64,000 bases of DNA from Diphasiastrum complanatum (GCA_029204225.1 CM055094.1:15316928-15380927), one strand, 5' to 3'; shown: positions 13,382 through 25,625, counted from the stretch's first letter. Translations and numbers: made by a program. Notes: generated by a model not told the origin, from the letters alone.

Positions 13382-15990
13382 CTAGGTGTATTTCCAAGTG
13401 TGGTTAATTGTGATTTTCACTAGAAAGAAATACAAAAAATTTAAAATACAATGATCAAGAAAAAAAAATTCCATCAAACTTATTTTGTTATTGTTAGCAA
13501 GCTTTTTTTTTAAAAAAAAGGTTAAAAATATTATATTTAAATGTAAATTTTCCCCCAAGAAGATCCCCTGCATCTCAATAATCAAAAGCTATCAAATGAC
13601 CCTATTCATAGAGATATCTTCCAAAAACCCTAATGCATTATTTGAATAATAAGGGAGGCAACAACACTTTTGGAGGAATAGTGCGCCCACACTTGTTAGG
13701 TGCCCTTACATGTATCTTCTTAAGTATTGTATGTCCTTAATAGTTCCTTTGTGGGAGGACCAACATTTCAATGTAGTTCTAATTGTATTGTGTTCTTAGT
13801 TGAAGATCACATTTAATCTACGTTATGTTATTTATAGTTCTTCATATGATGCTAAATATGTGACTGAGTTCATAACATCCTCCTACATGACAATTTCTTG
13901 TTTTCTGATTCAAATGAGAAGAGAGAGGTCACTTCAAGAGAAGAGGAAAGCTACCAACCTCCATCAACTCTCTCATGAGTTATAAGGAAGGAGTTATGGT
14001 TGGTGTTGTGAGTGCCAAGAGGGCAACGATTGTAAAGGTAGTGCCTGCTTTGTTGCATTCTCTCTCATATGTTGAGATTTGTGATCATTTATAGAAAATC
14101 TTGTCTCCAACGTGGCAACTGCAGGTTTGTAGAGAATAACTGGTATCTACTTGAAAATGAGATCAAGAGAATTCCCTTACTTTCCCCTCCCAAAAGTGTG
14201 GCAGCTTCATTTTACTGCTTCTACTTTTTTCTTTGCCTATAGAAAGGTTGCATGTGTTAGAAACTAATGTTTAACTGCACCCCTAATGTTGGTTTGGCCA
14301 TGCCTGCAAGCTATTTCAGGGGCCATTTTCTATTTTTAATAATTCCTAAAGTGAGTTTAGTTGTTCATGCATGTAGGTGGGCACACTAGTTCTAGGATAG
14401 AACTTGGTTTTATTACTTAGTAATTCATTATTGGTCTTTTTCCAAAATAGGTAGCAATAATAGCAATCAGCTTTTTTGCCTTTAGCTTTTGCTTTTTCCT
14501 ATATAATCAGAGTTTTGTTAATCTCTTATGCTAGTCTTCGTGTGTGTGACTAGAATTTGTAGATCGAATTCTGACAGCATGTTGGCCTCACACTATACAT
14601 TCTTGCCAGTAAAGTTGGTTCTCCTACATGCAAGCACTAGGTAAACAAAGGTGGTTACTCTAGTGTTGCATGATTTTTAGATGAGGCTAGGTAGACAAGG
14701 CCTTCTATATGAATAGGGGACGGTGTTTTTGTATGACAAAATTTACTATAAGTTAGTCAAATTGTGAAGTACAAAGTTTTGTGACGTAAGAAGTTTTGTG
14801 TGCTCCACTAGGCTTGGTATACTACATTTTTGTAGATTAGCTTGACCTATGGTATTATTTTTCATTGCATCATCGTATATTCGACCTTATTTCATCATAA
14901 TGAAGCTCAAGGGTCATGCATGCATGAACATGTCCAAGAATGACCTAAAAGGGCTTATGGCCGATGCACATGACCGTGCATGCCAAATTTAGCCCTTTCT
15001 ATCCATGCATGTCTCTAGTCACATTTTCATGCAATGGATCCTAGCTTAAATGCATCATTGTAGGGTGGAGAGCAATTTTCAGAAATCTCATGGTTGTATC
15101 TTGAAAAATAAATGGCCCTTTTTGGTGCTATTCATTTACATCAGCTACACAAATAACGAACAGGAGAAACAAAACCTCGGAGCCACACAACGTAAAAGAT
15201 TCTCAACTAAAGAGCACTAAATAAAGCATACAAGTAAATACATAGTCTGCCTACAGACAAACCGTATCATATTTCAATCTTATTTGTAATGATACCAACA
15301 AACACGAGTTAATGGCACTATGCATACCTTGTAAACTGTAAGTGGACATCAAAAACCCATTCAGTTATGACAAAAGTCAAATCATTGTGTTAAGGGAAGA
15401 CCAAAAGTACATTCCCTTCATTGTTCTGTTAGACATTATAAAACAACTTTTTGCATTCACAAGCTCACACTTTGATTGTAATTCTTGATCAAGAATTCCC
15501 AAGTCTGATGGCAATTCTAAAAGAATGAAGGTAACACTGGCAGTGGTCATTTAATTAGACCTTCAATTCAACTTGGGATGAATAACCTATTCAACCACCA
15601 TGAACTAACATATAACAACATAAACTCTTGCTCAGAGTGCAAAACTACTGCTACATTTTCGTGGCATTTTGTCCAAAGAATCTTTTTGAATAATCTAAGA
15701 GGTAACTGTATAGTAGAACCGGTGGGCTCGAGCTGGGTTCCAGATGAAGCCGCGAAACCCAGCCAGTTGCACAGCGTCGTAGCTTTGTTTGGGTGAGCCG
15801 GTTTAGATCGTACAATTCGTTATGTCTATTAGCTTCTTGTGCTGAAGTTGGCAAAGTATTCAATTGTTTCGAGGCGGTTTCGGCCTGTAAATTAACAGGC
15901 TACTGTGCAGATATCAAAAATGCTAATCAACTCGTGGCGTACTAACCAACATGTGGTCGAAGCTACAGAAAGTCTCCAATAGCCGACAAG
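13382..15990. other. No gene detected
   Basis: About 2.6 kb of AT-rich sequence. A purine-rich patch sits near 13915-13950 and CATGCATGCATG words near 14915. The 15.1-15.9 kb part may be the 3' flank of the candidate minus-strand gene that ends at 16022. Nothing else could be supported. Confidence 0.55.
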
Positions 15991-16021
15991 GAACTGTTAT
16001 GGGCTGTTCAACACTTTGCTG

Positions 16022-16996
16022 CTAAAAGTGTGCCCAGCATGGACCATGTTGTCCATAATCTTCCGCAGGCTGTTCCTGAAGCATAATGGACTGCTCATGA
16101 TGTAAAATGGGCTGTAAATGACCAAAAGAAGATGATTGAACCTGCTGTCCAACGTCTTCATCATAAAAGTTTGGCAAATTATCAAGAGATGCATCAACGA
16201 TGGTGTCATCAGAGCTGTCCCTCGAAGAGGTATGGGATGACATAGAAGATTCTTCAAGTAATGAAAAATTCTCTCCAATCAAATGCTCACTCTTAACACT
16301 TTGAACAAAAGTACTAATTGACACATGTTGACACCCTCCTCGATTAGTACAAAAAGGTTATAAAGAGTGCTTGAATTTAAAGAAAAAAACATTTGACCCA
16401 GGAAGGACAAAGTACATTACGTTAAAACAGCAAAAAATATGCATCAAAGAGTGGATCATCGCCATCACGAAGTTGCCACTGATAAAAGACGACGGGAAAA
16501 GGAAGAATGTTGAGACAGAGTAGGGAAGAGTGAGGAATGTACAGAAGCAAAACTTACCACCAGGATAAATGAATGTGGCGACTGAGCTTGGCCACCAAGA
16601 GGCATGAAAAGCAGAGCAAGAAGCAGTGTGCAGCAAGGGCGTTGATTGATCTCAGGGCACGCGGCCAAGTCATGGCCTGCCTGGGAGCAGCAGCAGAAGA
16701 AGAAGAAAGCATACTTGAAGCTGTTTGATCACCACCTGCTCCTGCTGCTGCCCATGCCACAACCGATAGCATTTTCTTTTCTCAATTGTTGGAGCAACAT
16801 CTCCGAAAAACCTCGTTGCTTTATCCAATCTCCTGCCTACAATGCAAGCAGAAATCCTGCAGCCTTTCAAGCAAACACAACGGAAGGAAGGCAAGCCAAA
16901 TTGACTTATCTTTTGCTGTTTGCGCTCCTGAATTATGCTTTTGGTCAGTCAGTTTGATCCTTCTTACCACATAATGATAGCAAATTCTTCCGCCAT
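16022..16996 (-). CDS. Candidate multi-exon gene, function unknown
   Basis: On the minus strand an ATG at 16996 opens MAEEFAIIM. A GTAAGA donor follows at 16967, and an acceptor CTGCAG at 16857 joins in frame (intron 111 bp) to ISACIVGRRLDKATRFFGDV and YRLWHGQQQEQVV, which stays open to about 16715. Two further phase-consistent pieces follow: 16680-16563 (HDLAACPEINQRPCC, ending at GTAAGT) and, after a 79-bp GT-AG interval, WQLRDGDDPLFDAYF near 16480. An open acidic, Ser-rich stretch at 16340-16022 ends at TAG. I could not connect the last piece cleanly, and the interval after exon 2 is only 34-55 bp, short for a plant intron. I recognise no domain. It may be a real gene, a decaying one, or partly a chance chain. 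The GC-richer promoter upstream supports a gene here. Confidence 0.35.
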
Positions 16997-17090
16997 CTTT
17001 AAGATCATCACTCTCTCCAAGAATATCTTGCTACTTTACGTTGATAATGCAATTTCTTTCTAAAACCTCCTCCTCTCTGTTTCCGCCATC

Positions 17091-17093
<3 letters not shown>

Positions 17094-17138
<45 letters not shown>
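17094..17138. repeat. (CT)n in probable 5' leader
   Basis: About 22 CT units (GA on the minus strand). It lies 100-140 bp upstream of the candidate start at 16996. GA/CT runs are common in plant 5' leaders and core promoters. No LINE tail precedes it, so it is not counted with the LINE arrays. Confidence 0.9.
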
Positions 17139-17139
<1 letters not shown>

Positions 17140-17140
17140 C

Positions 17141-17640
17141 CTAAACCTAGATTCAGAGTACCCTAACCCTAAACCTAAATACAAACAATGCTAACCCTGA
17201 GACTTGAGAGCCGCTGTTATAAATCGTACTTTGATGGATATCCACAGTTAGATATCTAGAAGGCTTTTAGATCTCGCCACGTGCTAGCATCTGGTCACTT
17301 ATATCTCCACGTGCCAGTGATCCAGTGGGAGAGTGAAACAGTTCTGTGCCATAAAGTACTGTCGATTACGAAGGAGCACCGTTGGATCTCTCTTTCCAGA
17401 TTCTGCCACGTTTCAAATTTCAAAGCGGGGTGGCCGTTTAATACGTGGCCTGTATCCAACGGTAATAAGTTCCAAATCTCACCGTCCCTTTGACAGCGCT
17501 TCCACCTCGACCGCGTAGCTTGGGCTCAAGAAAAAGCTGGAGTTAACGGCGACGTCAAGTGGACGTCGTTATCGTCGAGTGGGGTTTGTCGGATTCCTTT
17601 TTGTGATGCCGCCGAAAATGACGTCCGAAATTGGCCGCCA
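17141..17640 (-). promoter_or_regulatory. ACGT-rich promoter region with telo-box-like repeats
   Basis: The region is GC-richer than its flanks and carries two G-boxes (CACGTG at 17278 and 17308), GCCACGTT near 17405, ATACGTGG near 17441, and two GACGTC palindromes at 17551 and 17562. Beside the GA run at 17150-17180 stands CCCTAACCCTAAACCTAAA, matching the plant telo-box (AAACCCTAA). CCGTTGGATC occurs near 17383. These are known binding cores for bZIP/bHLH and telo-box proteins. I infer a promoter serving the minus-strand candidate gene; a plus-strand transcript is possible but no gene follows. Confidence 0.5.
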
Positions 17641-20249
17641 GGGACACCGGCTATTACCCGTCGCACCATTCCTAACTCGCTTCCCTGGATTTCTTGTGAG
17701 GTTGATCCGGGAAGATCCGGTTTCTAGAATATCCCCATTATAACTATTATTTTTATATATACATCTTATAATTAAAAATAATTATAATCTACTATAAATT
17801 ATAATATATAATCATAATAAAACATTATACTTATATAAAAGTTTGGATAATTCCATAAAGCAAATTATTGACTAATTCCAAATGTTTTTCTTGCTTGTAC
17901 ATAGGCATATAATATGGTTTTTGAGGATTTTATATGTGATGGGTACATTTGATGGGATGAGGGTGTAGGAGACCCTTACTTCAATAGCACCTTTGTCACT
18001 TGGATGGGATGAGGCATCATGAGGGTGTTTTGAAGCATTTGTGAGGAGTGATATCACCACATGGCATCACTTGGTTGGTTAAGAACAGCCCAGTTGTGAG
18101 CCATAGCAAGGCTTTTATAATCTCAGTCATAGATTTATAAATGCTATGTACTAGGTATTTGTCATCCAACGGTGGGTTACTTGCTATAGCCACCCTTGCC
18201 GCTCCCCATGTTAAAGAACTTATGACACGACCTGTGTTGCAAAATGGCTTCTAGGTGATGCAAAATCCATTCTACACAATTGGCTACTCATGGATTTGGA
18301 GCCCCAAGTGTCACATAGTTTTGCCATATAAACCTCACAACTTTGGATAGAGAAAGCAAGTCCTAACCATAGCGTCACTTGCAATTTGTGGGAATTTTTT
18401 TAAGAAGTAATATCAGGTGTTTCCAAAAACATGAATCTAATCTCCACTCAAATCAACAATTTGAAAGTGGTGCTAAAATTGACCAAAAAGTTGGAGATGG
18501 TATCAAGGGTGGATTCACACTACTTGCAATTCTACTTGCATGAGTCTTTTCTTTTATCTCTCATTTGAGTGAGCTCTCCTCCTTTCTTCCACACAAGAAC
18601 ACCCTAGTTTCGTATTGATACCTAGTGAGTTTTATTTGAAATTACATTTGTGATTTGGTATATTTTTATTAAGCTCGTTGCGGCAAGTCAACATGTCAGA
18701 CAATAGGCTTGGGTCCAAAAATGGACTTGAGTTGTGCTATGTTGCACAAAGACTCTACCACCAATGTTGAGCAAATGTCATTATATTACCAATTGGTTCC
18801 ATAGTACTATTTTTGATACCAATCAAGTATCAATACATAACTTCTCTATGAGTTGTAGGCTAGTATAAGGTAGACTAGTACTTAAGAATGATATCAAGTA
18901 GCAATCAACCCATGTACGAATAATTATTACAATTAGCAAGCAGGTGGAAAAAGGGAGGGCAAAGAAGGGGGGGGGTGGGGGGGGGGGGGGTAGATTATTG
19001 TGCCAATGTACTTCTAAGTGAATACATATCCCAAGGCACATTCTTTTGTTTTCTCTTACAGCCTTTAATTACATATCTTTAATTACATATAGAGATGAAC
19101 CAAAAGGAGGACAGATTTGTTGCAAAACATTTCTATGGGGGCTTTTTTTTGTAATGAAAAATAATACACACAACAACTGAGGACCATTGACGTAGCCACC
19201 TCAAGTATGAATATAGTTCATACCATGCGCACGGTTCCTTTTTTCTCCATAGTCCATGTATTGCCTTGGATACGCCTTAGCCAAAACTAGCCTAGGTCGT
19301 AATGCCAAGCAACCCCATCCCAAGGCGACAAGTATTTGCCCTAAAATCGCAAGGGCTTGTATCAGCTCGAGTAGGTTCTTTCACACCCCTAAAAAAGAAT
19401 TGTTGTATGGGCCTCCTAGAAAGAACTCAAGAGCATCAAATCAATCAATTGTGGAATGCTTCAAAGTTACTCTACTTACACTATAATAGATGCCCTCACG
19501 AGAAATTTCCAAGGGACAATCAAATTAAGTCTATGCCCCACCACTTGGTTACCATCCCAATTAGTCTCAGCTTATCCACTAATAAATGAAAATAAAAACA
19601 TGACACTTCAACAAATGTTTATGCAAAATTGGGTGCCTCTTGATGAGAAGAATCGAGTGATGCAACAGTGGATAGGCCTCAAAGCATGGAAATTGGTCGG
19701 TACAAGAGTATGTGGATCGATACAAAGAGGCATTGCTGAGAATCCCTAAGGAAGTACCTATGTATTTATAGGTGTTCCATGGTAGTTGATACCAGTCGTG
19801 TATATATATACCTATGCAAGGCATCTCCAGACTCCCATTGTGCCACACATGTTGGCAGGTGGGAATAAACGGAAAGCTAACAACACTAACAGGTTCACAA
19901 CGCTGACATCATGCAACCTTCATGCTTGATGGTAAGGCGTTGCAGGGTGGCGACATTAGGTCTACCAGGGCTTCAGCTTCCCTCTCTTTGCACCACACAT
20001 TGGCAATATTAAAAGAATTGTAGTAGAGCTAAATGTTGAACGTTGCCTCTTTCTTAATATGTCTCAACGCAAATTTTAAAAGATTGGACAATGGCGATTG
20101 AGTTGTGGAGAGCCCTAGTATACAATGTAAAATTTAAAATCAATTTCTCTTTCCAACTTGAATGGTTATAATTTTGTTGCTCTGTAAATATGGAGCCCTC
20201 CTGAGTGCAACCCAAAAATATGGAGCTCTTTTTTACTGGAATATGAAAG
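17641..20249. other. No gene detected; contains a G-run
   Basis: About 2.6 kb of mostly AT-rich DNA. A G-run of about 24 bases lies at 18967-18990 and is followed by TAGATTATTGTGCCAATG. The same G-run plus ATTGTGCCAATG arrangement recurs at 28119-28161. No coding, RNA or LTR signal was found. Confidence 0.6.
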
Positions 20250-20282
20250 TATGAAGAGCGGCTTAGTTATATGCGTATGAAG

Positions 20283-20544
20283 TGTTAGAAATCAATGATC
20301 AACTTCATTGTTATTGTTTACGATGCACATTAATGTTGACAGCTGTGACCAACTGTCAATAGCCGTAGGCTAGTCTATTAGTCTACTCGTAGGTTTTCTC
20401 TCTCTATCAGGGTTCAGGGTTTACTTGTACATTTTACATTCTATATGAGTTAGTGCGATAGTGTGACAGTGTGTGTTCTTCTTCCACCTTCTTGTGGTGA
20501 TTGCATATGGTGAATGCTTGATGTTGCATATCTAATTCTTGACA
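20283..20544 (+). repeat. 5' LTR of copia element
   Basis: Starts TGTTAGAAATCAATGAT and ends TCTAATTCTTGACA. It is directly followed by the primer-binding site without spacer. It matches 25364-25625 along its whole length. Confidence 0.95.
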
Positions 20545-20556
20545 TGGTATCAGAGC
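20545..20556 (+). other. Primer-binding site (initiator Met-tRNA type)
   Basis: TGGTATCAGAGC is the standard plant copia primer site, complementary to the 3' end of initiator methionine tRNA. It primes minus-strand cDNA synthesis. Confidence 0.93.
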
Positions 20557-21102
20557 AGCGATAGTCCTGCGTGCCTGATCAGTGGATACAGCTTGTCACA
20601 AGCTCCACAACGAAGTGAGAAAGTCCTTCACGGGAGGTGAAAGCTTGGAGAGACAGAAACGGCTGGAAGAAATTCTTCTTTGGTGTATTTTGTAGGGTTG
20701 GAGCTCAGAATCATCAGTGGGGAACGAAAGCACAGTCCCGGAGGCATCAGAAAGGCCAAGGCAGCATCAGAGAGATTGAAAATCTGTTGAGGGGGGGAGA
20801 TTTTTACAATACTTCCTAGTTATTGTGGAAAGTGCTATTTGTGTGAGAGGTTGCCAAGAAATTTCTCATTTGTCTATTTGGAGTACCGCAAATCACACTA
20901 GACAGTGTCTAGTACTACCATTCAGAGTTAGAAGGCTTCATACTTTTCACATTACTGATCTCTGTCTTTTGAACGATCACACATTTCGAAATCTTTGCAA
21001 AGGGAAGGCAGCGTAGCCGTCGCGCCAAAGTGGAGAATCTAGAATATTCCCTCTAAAAGTTCTTATATTCCCTCTATTTTTAATCTTTTCCATTCCAATA
21101 TT

Positions 21103-21354
21103 GGATCGACATGCCAGAGGTAGGAAAAATCTTGAGCAGTCGTACATCCGCGCATCATACAGATATAGCATATCCGTATCAATATCGGATCGACGCGCCA
21201 GAGGTAAAGAAAACCAAGAGCAATCGTACATCCGCACGTCATACCGATATCACATATCAGTACCAATATCGGAGTGACGCGCCAGAGGTAAAGAGAATCC
21301 CGAGTAGTCGTGCACCCGCACGTCGTACCGATATCAGGAGTACAACCAAAAAAT
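21103..21354 (+). repeat. Three 84-bp tandem repeats in copia leader
   Basis: Units begin GGATCGACATGCCAGAGG (21103), GGATCGACGCGCCAGAGG (21187) and GGAGTGACGCGCCAGAGG (21271), spaced exactly 84 bp. Each ends with an ATACCGATATCA-like part. 84 is a multiple of 3, and a frame from ATG 21111 to 21377 is open through all units, giving a 28-residue repeat (APEVK..., HTDI, YQYR). The array lies between the primer site and gag. It may be a leader peptide or an RNA structural element. Confidence 0.9.
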
Positions 21355-21407
21355 TTACAATTCTGTGGTGTGAATAAATTTTGTGATCCAGACTCATCTA
21401 TCCAGTA

Positions 21408-24400
21408 ATGGCAACTCTAAGCGAGAGTGTTCTTAATGAGTCAAGCAAATTGGAAGGTGCCGGCAACTATGCAATTTGGAAATTCAAACTGAAGAACATT
21501 TTGATGGAAAAGGAGCTATGGGAGATCGTGACAGGTGAAGAGACAAGGCCAGTGATTGAAGAAGATCAGCGGGAATTTGATAGGAGAAGACGGAAAGCCC
21601 AAAATGTCATCAACTTTTTAGTTAGAGATGCAATTATTCCCTATATTTCAAATTCAGAAGGACCAAAAGAAACGTGGGATACATTGAAGGCATTGTTTGA
21701 AACGACAAATACATCTCGAATACTATTTTTAAAGACAAAATTGCATACATTGCAGATGGATGATAGTGCAACTATTGCTGATCACATACTGAAGATCAAA
21801 GAGATCCGTGATCAATTAGCAGTAGTTGGAGAGCGAGTACAAGATCGTGAGATCGTGCAATTGACATTGAATAGTCTGAGTGAGTCACATCAGATGTTTG
21901 TGACGAGTATAGCCACAAGAGAAAATCTTCCAACCTATGAAGAACTAGGTGGATTGCTTCTGCAAGAAGAGCAACATCAAGAGAACTTGAATCATCGTAA
22001 CAGGAGCTATGATCAAGCTCTTGCAGTTAGAGGACGAGGTGGAAGATTTGGCCATGGAAAGTATCAATCGAGAGGAGGAAACTCAAGCCGAGGATCATTT
22101 CAACAATTTCATGAGCAAGTCAATGATATTCTGAATCGAGGTAATTGGAATCAAGACCGAGGTCAAGGACGCGGCTATTCAAGACAAAGTAAACCTGGAA
22201 ATTGTAGGTACTGCAACAAAGATGATCAATATAAAGATGACACAGGTGATAGTTCAAAATTGTTCATTACAACATTAATGACAAGTGATGAAGCCAAGGA
22301 TACCTGGTACATTGATAGTGGTGCATCCAAGCACATGACTTCAAGAAAAGAGTGGTTTTCAGAACTTAAGAAAACTGACAATGGTGATGAAGTTGGACAA
22401 GCTGATGGCAAATTGCTATCTGTTAAAGGAGTTGGAGTGGTACCAGTGAAGTTAGCCAATGGGAAGATAAAGCATATAAGCGATGTGCAATATGTACCTG
22501 GCTTAGCTAACGATCTACTATCTTTGGGGACGATGGCTGATCAACAACTCAAGGTTGAGTTTGACAGTGACAAATGTCTTGTCAAAGACATCAAGAATCA
22601 CTACAAAGTGATTGCTACAGGAGCTAGAGTCAACAAGAATCGACTCTACAAATTGAATGCGAGATCTTTTACTCAAGCTATGGTAAGCACTGTTGATAGT
22701 CGAAGTGATCTTTGGCATCAAAGCTTTGGTCATATCAGTGCTCAAAGCTTGCAAATCCTTAAAAGAGGTAATCTAGTTGTTGGATTGCCTGATATCTCTT
22801 TTGAAGGAAAAATGTGAGGGTTGCATTTTGAGAAAACAGCATAGAGAGAGAGATTTCCCAAAGATGGAGCAAGAAGAGCCAATGGCATTCTTGATCTTGT
22901 TCATAGTGATCTGTGTGGACCAATACAAACTAGGTCCATTAGTGGTTGTTACTATTTCATCACATTCATTGATGACTATAGTAGACATATCTGGATTTAT
23001 TGCATAAGCAAGAAATTTGATGCTTTTTCCAGGTTTAGAGAGTTCAAGGCTCTAGTTGAAAAACAAACAGGTTGCTATATTAAGACCCTCAGATCAGATG
23101 GTGGTGGTGAGTATTTTTCAACAGAGTTTATAAATTTCTGCAAGGATCAGGGGATCAAGAGACAAACCACTACACCCTATTCACCACAACAGAACGAAAA
23201 AACAGATCCATTGTGGAGATGGCTAGGGCAATGCTTAAGAGCAAGGGTTTGCCAAATACTTTTTGGGCAGAAGCATGCAATACAGCTACTCATATCTTGA
23301 ATCGGTGTCCTACGAAGTCCGTGGAGGGTAAGACACCTTACGAAGCTTTTACTGGAAAGAAACCTAATGTTTCTCATTTACGAATATTTGGTTGTGATGC
23401 TTACGCTCATGTACCTGATGAAAAACAAAAGAAGCTGGATGCAAAAGCTGTTAAATGTATTTTCCTTGGATATGATGAAAGAGCCAAGGCATACAGGATG
23501 TATGACATAGATGCACAAAAGATCGTGATTTCCAGAGATGCTACTTTTGATGAGATGGGTCAAAATGACCAAATAAAATTGACAATTGATCCCTTTGATG
23601 ATAAAGCTAAAATGCAAGCGAAGAAAGAAGCTGGTGTCGATATGGAAGAGCCAATGAAAAAAGACAGGGTCAATAATGAGATTCCTAGGAGAGTGTCTAA
23701 GTGGTACTTGTCAGTAACAAGTGATGCTAATAAGGGAGATACTCCCGAATCAAGTGAGCAGGGAGAGCTTAGAAGATCAAGTAGAAATTGAAAACCTCTT
23801 GCAAGATTAGATATGAATCTAGTCCTAATGGGTTCTGTGCTCAAGGCTCAGGAACCAAAAACTTTTGATAAAGCAAAGGAACACAAGGAGTGGCGTGAAG
23901 TTATGGAAACAGAAATAGATGCTATATCGAAAAATAGGACGTGGAACTTGGTTAGGCAACTTGATGGTATCAAATATGGAACTGATGGGCAACTCAATAA
24001 GTATAAAGCACGGTTGCTTGCGAGAGGATTTGAGTAGCAGGAAGGTATTGATTTTGAAGAAACCTTCACACCCGTAGCTAAGATGGTAACTATATGTTCT
24101 ATCATTGCTATTTATGCTTTCTATGGTTGGAAGATCCAGTAAATGGACGTTAAATCTGCTTTTCTTAGTGGAGTGCTGGATGAAGAGGTGTACTTAGTAC
24201 AACCTCAAGGATTTGTTGAGCCAGGGAGAGAGCATCTCGTTTGTAAGCTCAACAAAGCCATTTATGGATTGAAGCAAGCACCACAGGCATGGTACTCTTG
24301 CATTGATGAACACTTCAAGCGAAGGGGAATGATAAAGAGTGATGCTGATCCTAATCTTTACATTCTAAGACAAGATTCAGATATAGTGTTCATTGTGTTG

Positions 24401-25369
24401 TACGTGGATGATTTGATTATTACAGGAAGTAATGAGAGCTTAATTGATGAAATAAAATCAGATCTTTCCAAAGCTTTTAACATGAGTGATCTAGGATTGA
24501 TGCACTATTGTCTTGGCATTGAAGTATGGCAAAAGGAAGACATGGTCTTTCTTACACAAAGCAAATATGCACGAGATTTGCTTTATAAGTTCAATATGCA
24601 AGATTGTAAGCCTTTGAGTACACCTATGGATGTCAACATGAAGCTTACTGCATATGATGAATCTGAAAAAGTGGATGCTTATTTGTATAGACAGTTGGTG
24701 GGTAGTTTGATTTATTTGACACACACACGACCTGATATTTCTTATGTTGTTGGTGTTGTTAGTCGATTTATGCAAGATCCTAGTCAAGCACACTGGAAGT
24801 CTGCTAAACGTATTCTTAGATACATTCGAGGGACATTGAATTTTGGTTTGAAGTATGATCAGCCTGAAATGCCAATGTTGGTAGGTTATACAGATGCCGA
24901 TTGGGTAGGTAATATTGACGACAGAAGGTCTACAAGTGGTCATACATTCAGTTATGGTATAACTGCAATTTCATGGAGCAGCAAAAAGCAACCTACAGTA
25001 GCCTTATCATCGACGGAAGCTGAATATCGAGCACTCAGCAATGCTACACAAGAAGTGGTATGGTTACGAAGATTGCTTGTGGATTTAGGTCAACCACAGG
25101 TGGATGCGACTACTATATCTTGCGATAATCAAAGTTGCATTCACCTTGCCAAAAATCCAGTTTTACATGCTCGAACCAAGCACATCGAAATACACTACCA
25201 TTTTGTTCAAGAGAAAATTCTTGATGGAGCCACTGATCTTGTTTTTTGTGAATCTGAAGATCAAAAGGCAGATATTTTTACTAAGTCATTAGGTAGATGT
25301 AAATTTGAGAGGTTTTGTACTCTATTAGGGATAGAAAAATGTAATTTTATCATTGAGGGAGAGTGTTAG
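21408..25369 (+). pseudogene. Copia gag-pol polyprotein, multiple lesions
   Basis: Gag starts at ATG 21408 (MATLSESVLNESSKLEGAGN) with the usual copia gag core. The zinc knuckle is cut short (CRYCNKDDQYKDD near 22205; the His and last Cys are gone). The protease motif WYIDSGASKHMTS is intact near 22305. The integrase pre-domain (LWHQSFGHIS) runs into a stop at 22815. The integrase core then continues in shifted frames (FITFIDDYSR, LRSDGGGEYFSTEF), and WAEACNTATHILNR follows after a further break near 23195. Stops interrupt at about 23789, 24036 and 24140. RT and RNase H from 24143 form an open 408-codon frame with YVDDLIITG, TDADWVG and SSTEAEYRA. The final stop codon TAG is formed by the first bases of the 3' LTR. 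Confidence 0.93.
25354..25363 (+). other. Polypurine tract of copia element
   Basis: GAGGGAGAG directly precedes the 3' LTR, the normal position of the plus-strand primer. Confidence 0.8.
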
Positions 25370-25625
25370 AAATCAATGATAAACTTCATTGTTACTGTTT
25401 ACGATGCACATTAATGTTAACAGTTGTGACCAGATGTCAATAGCCATAGGCTAGTCTATTAGTCTACTCGTAGGTTCTCTCTCTCTATCAGGGTTCAGGG
25501 TTTACTTGTACATTTTACATTCTGTATGAGTTACTGCGATAGTGTGACAGTGTGTGTTCTTCTTCCGCCTTCTTGTGGTGATTGCTTATGGTGAATGCTT
25601 GATGTTGCATATCTAATTCTTGACA
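25364..25625 (+). repeat. 3' LTR of copia element
   Basis: Same length and ends as the 5' LTR. The TSD TGAAG follows at 25626-25630. Confidence 0.95.

Larger units (their letters stand above)
20283..25625 (+). mobile_element. Ty1-copia LTR retrotransposon, complete but decayed
   Basis: The 5343-bp element has matching 262-bp LTRs (TG...CA), a primer-binding site adjoining the 5' LTR, a leader with three 84-bp repeats, a gag-pol region in copia order (gag, protease, integrase, RT, RNase H), a purine tract and the 3' LTR. TGAAG flanks it on both sides (20278-20282 and 25626-25630). The LTRs differ at about 12 sites by my reading (about 95% identity), so the insertion is not recent. Several stops and frameshifts make it non-autonomous now. 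Confidence 0.95.

Noticed and set aside
17150..17180. Telomere repeat array
   Set aside because: Only two or three degenerate CCCTAAA units are present. They fit a promoter telo-box, not a telomere or an interstitial telomeric array.
20545..20580. tRNA gene fragment near TGGTATCAGAGC
   Set aside because: It is the primer-binding site next to an LTR. No cloverleaf could be formed around it.
21103..21354. CRISPR-like direct repeats
   Set aside because: The repeats are contiguous 84-bp units with no spacers, inside a retrotransposon leader in a plant genome.
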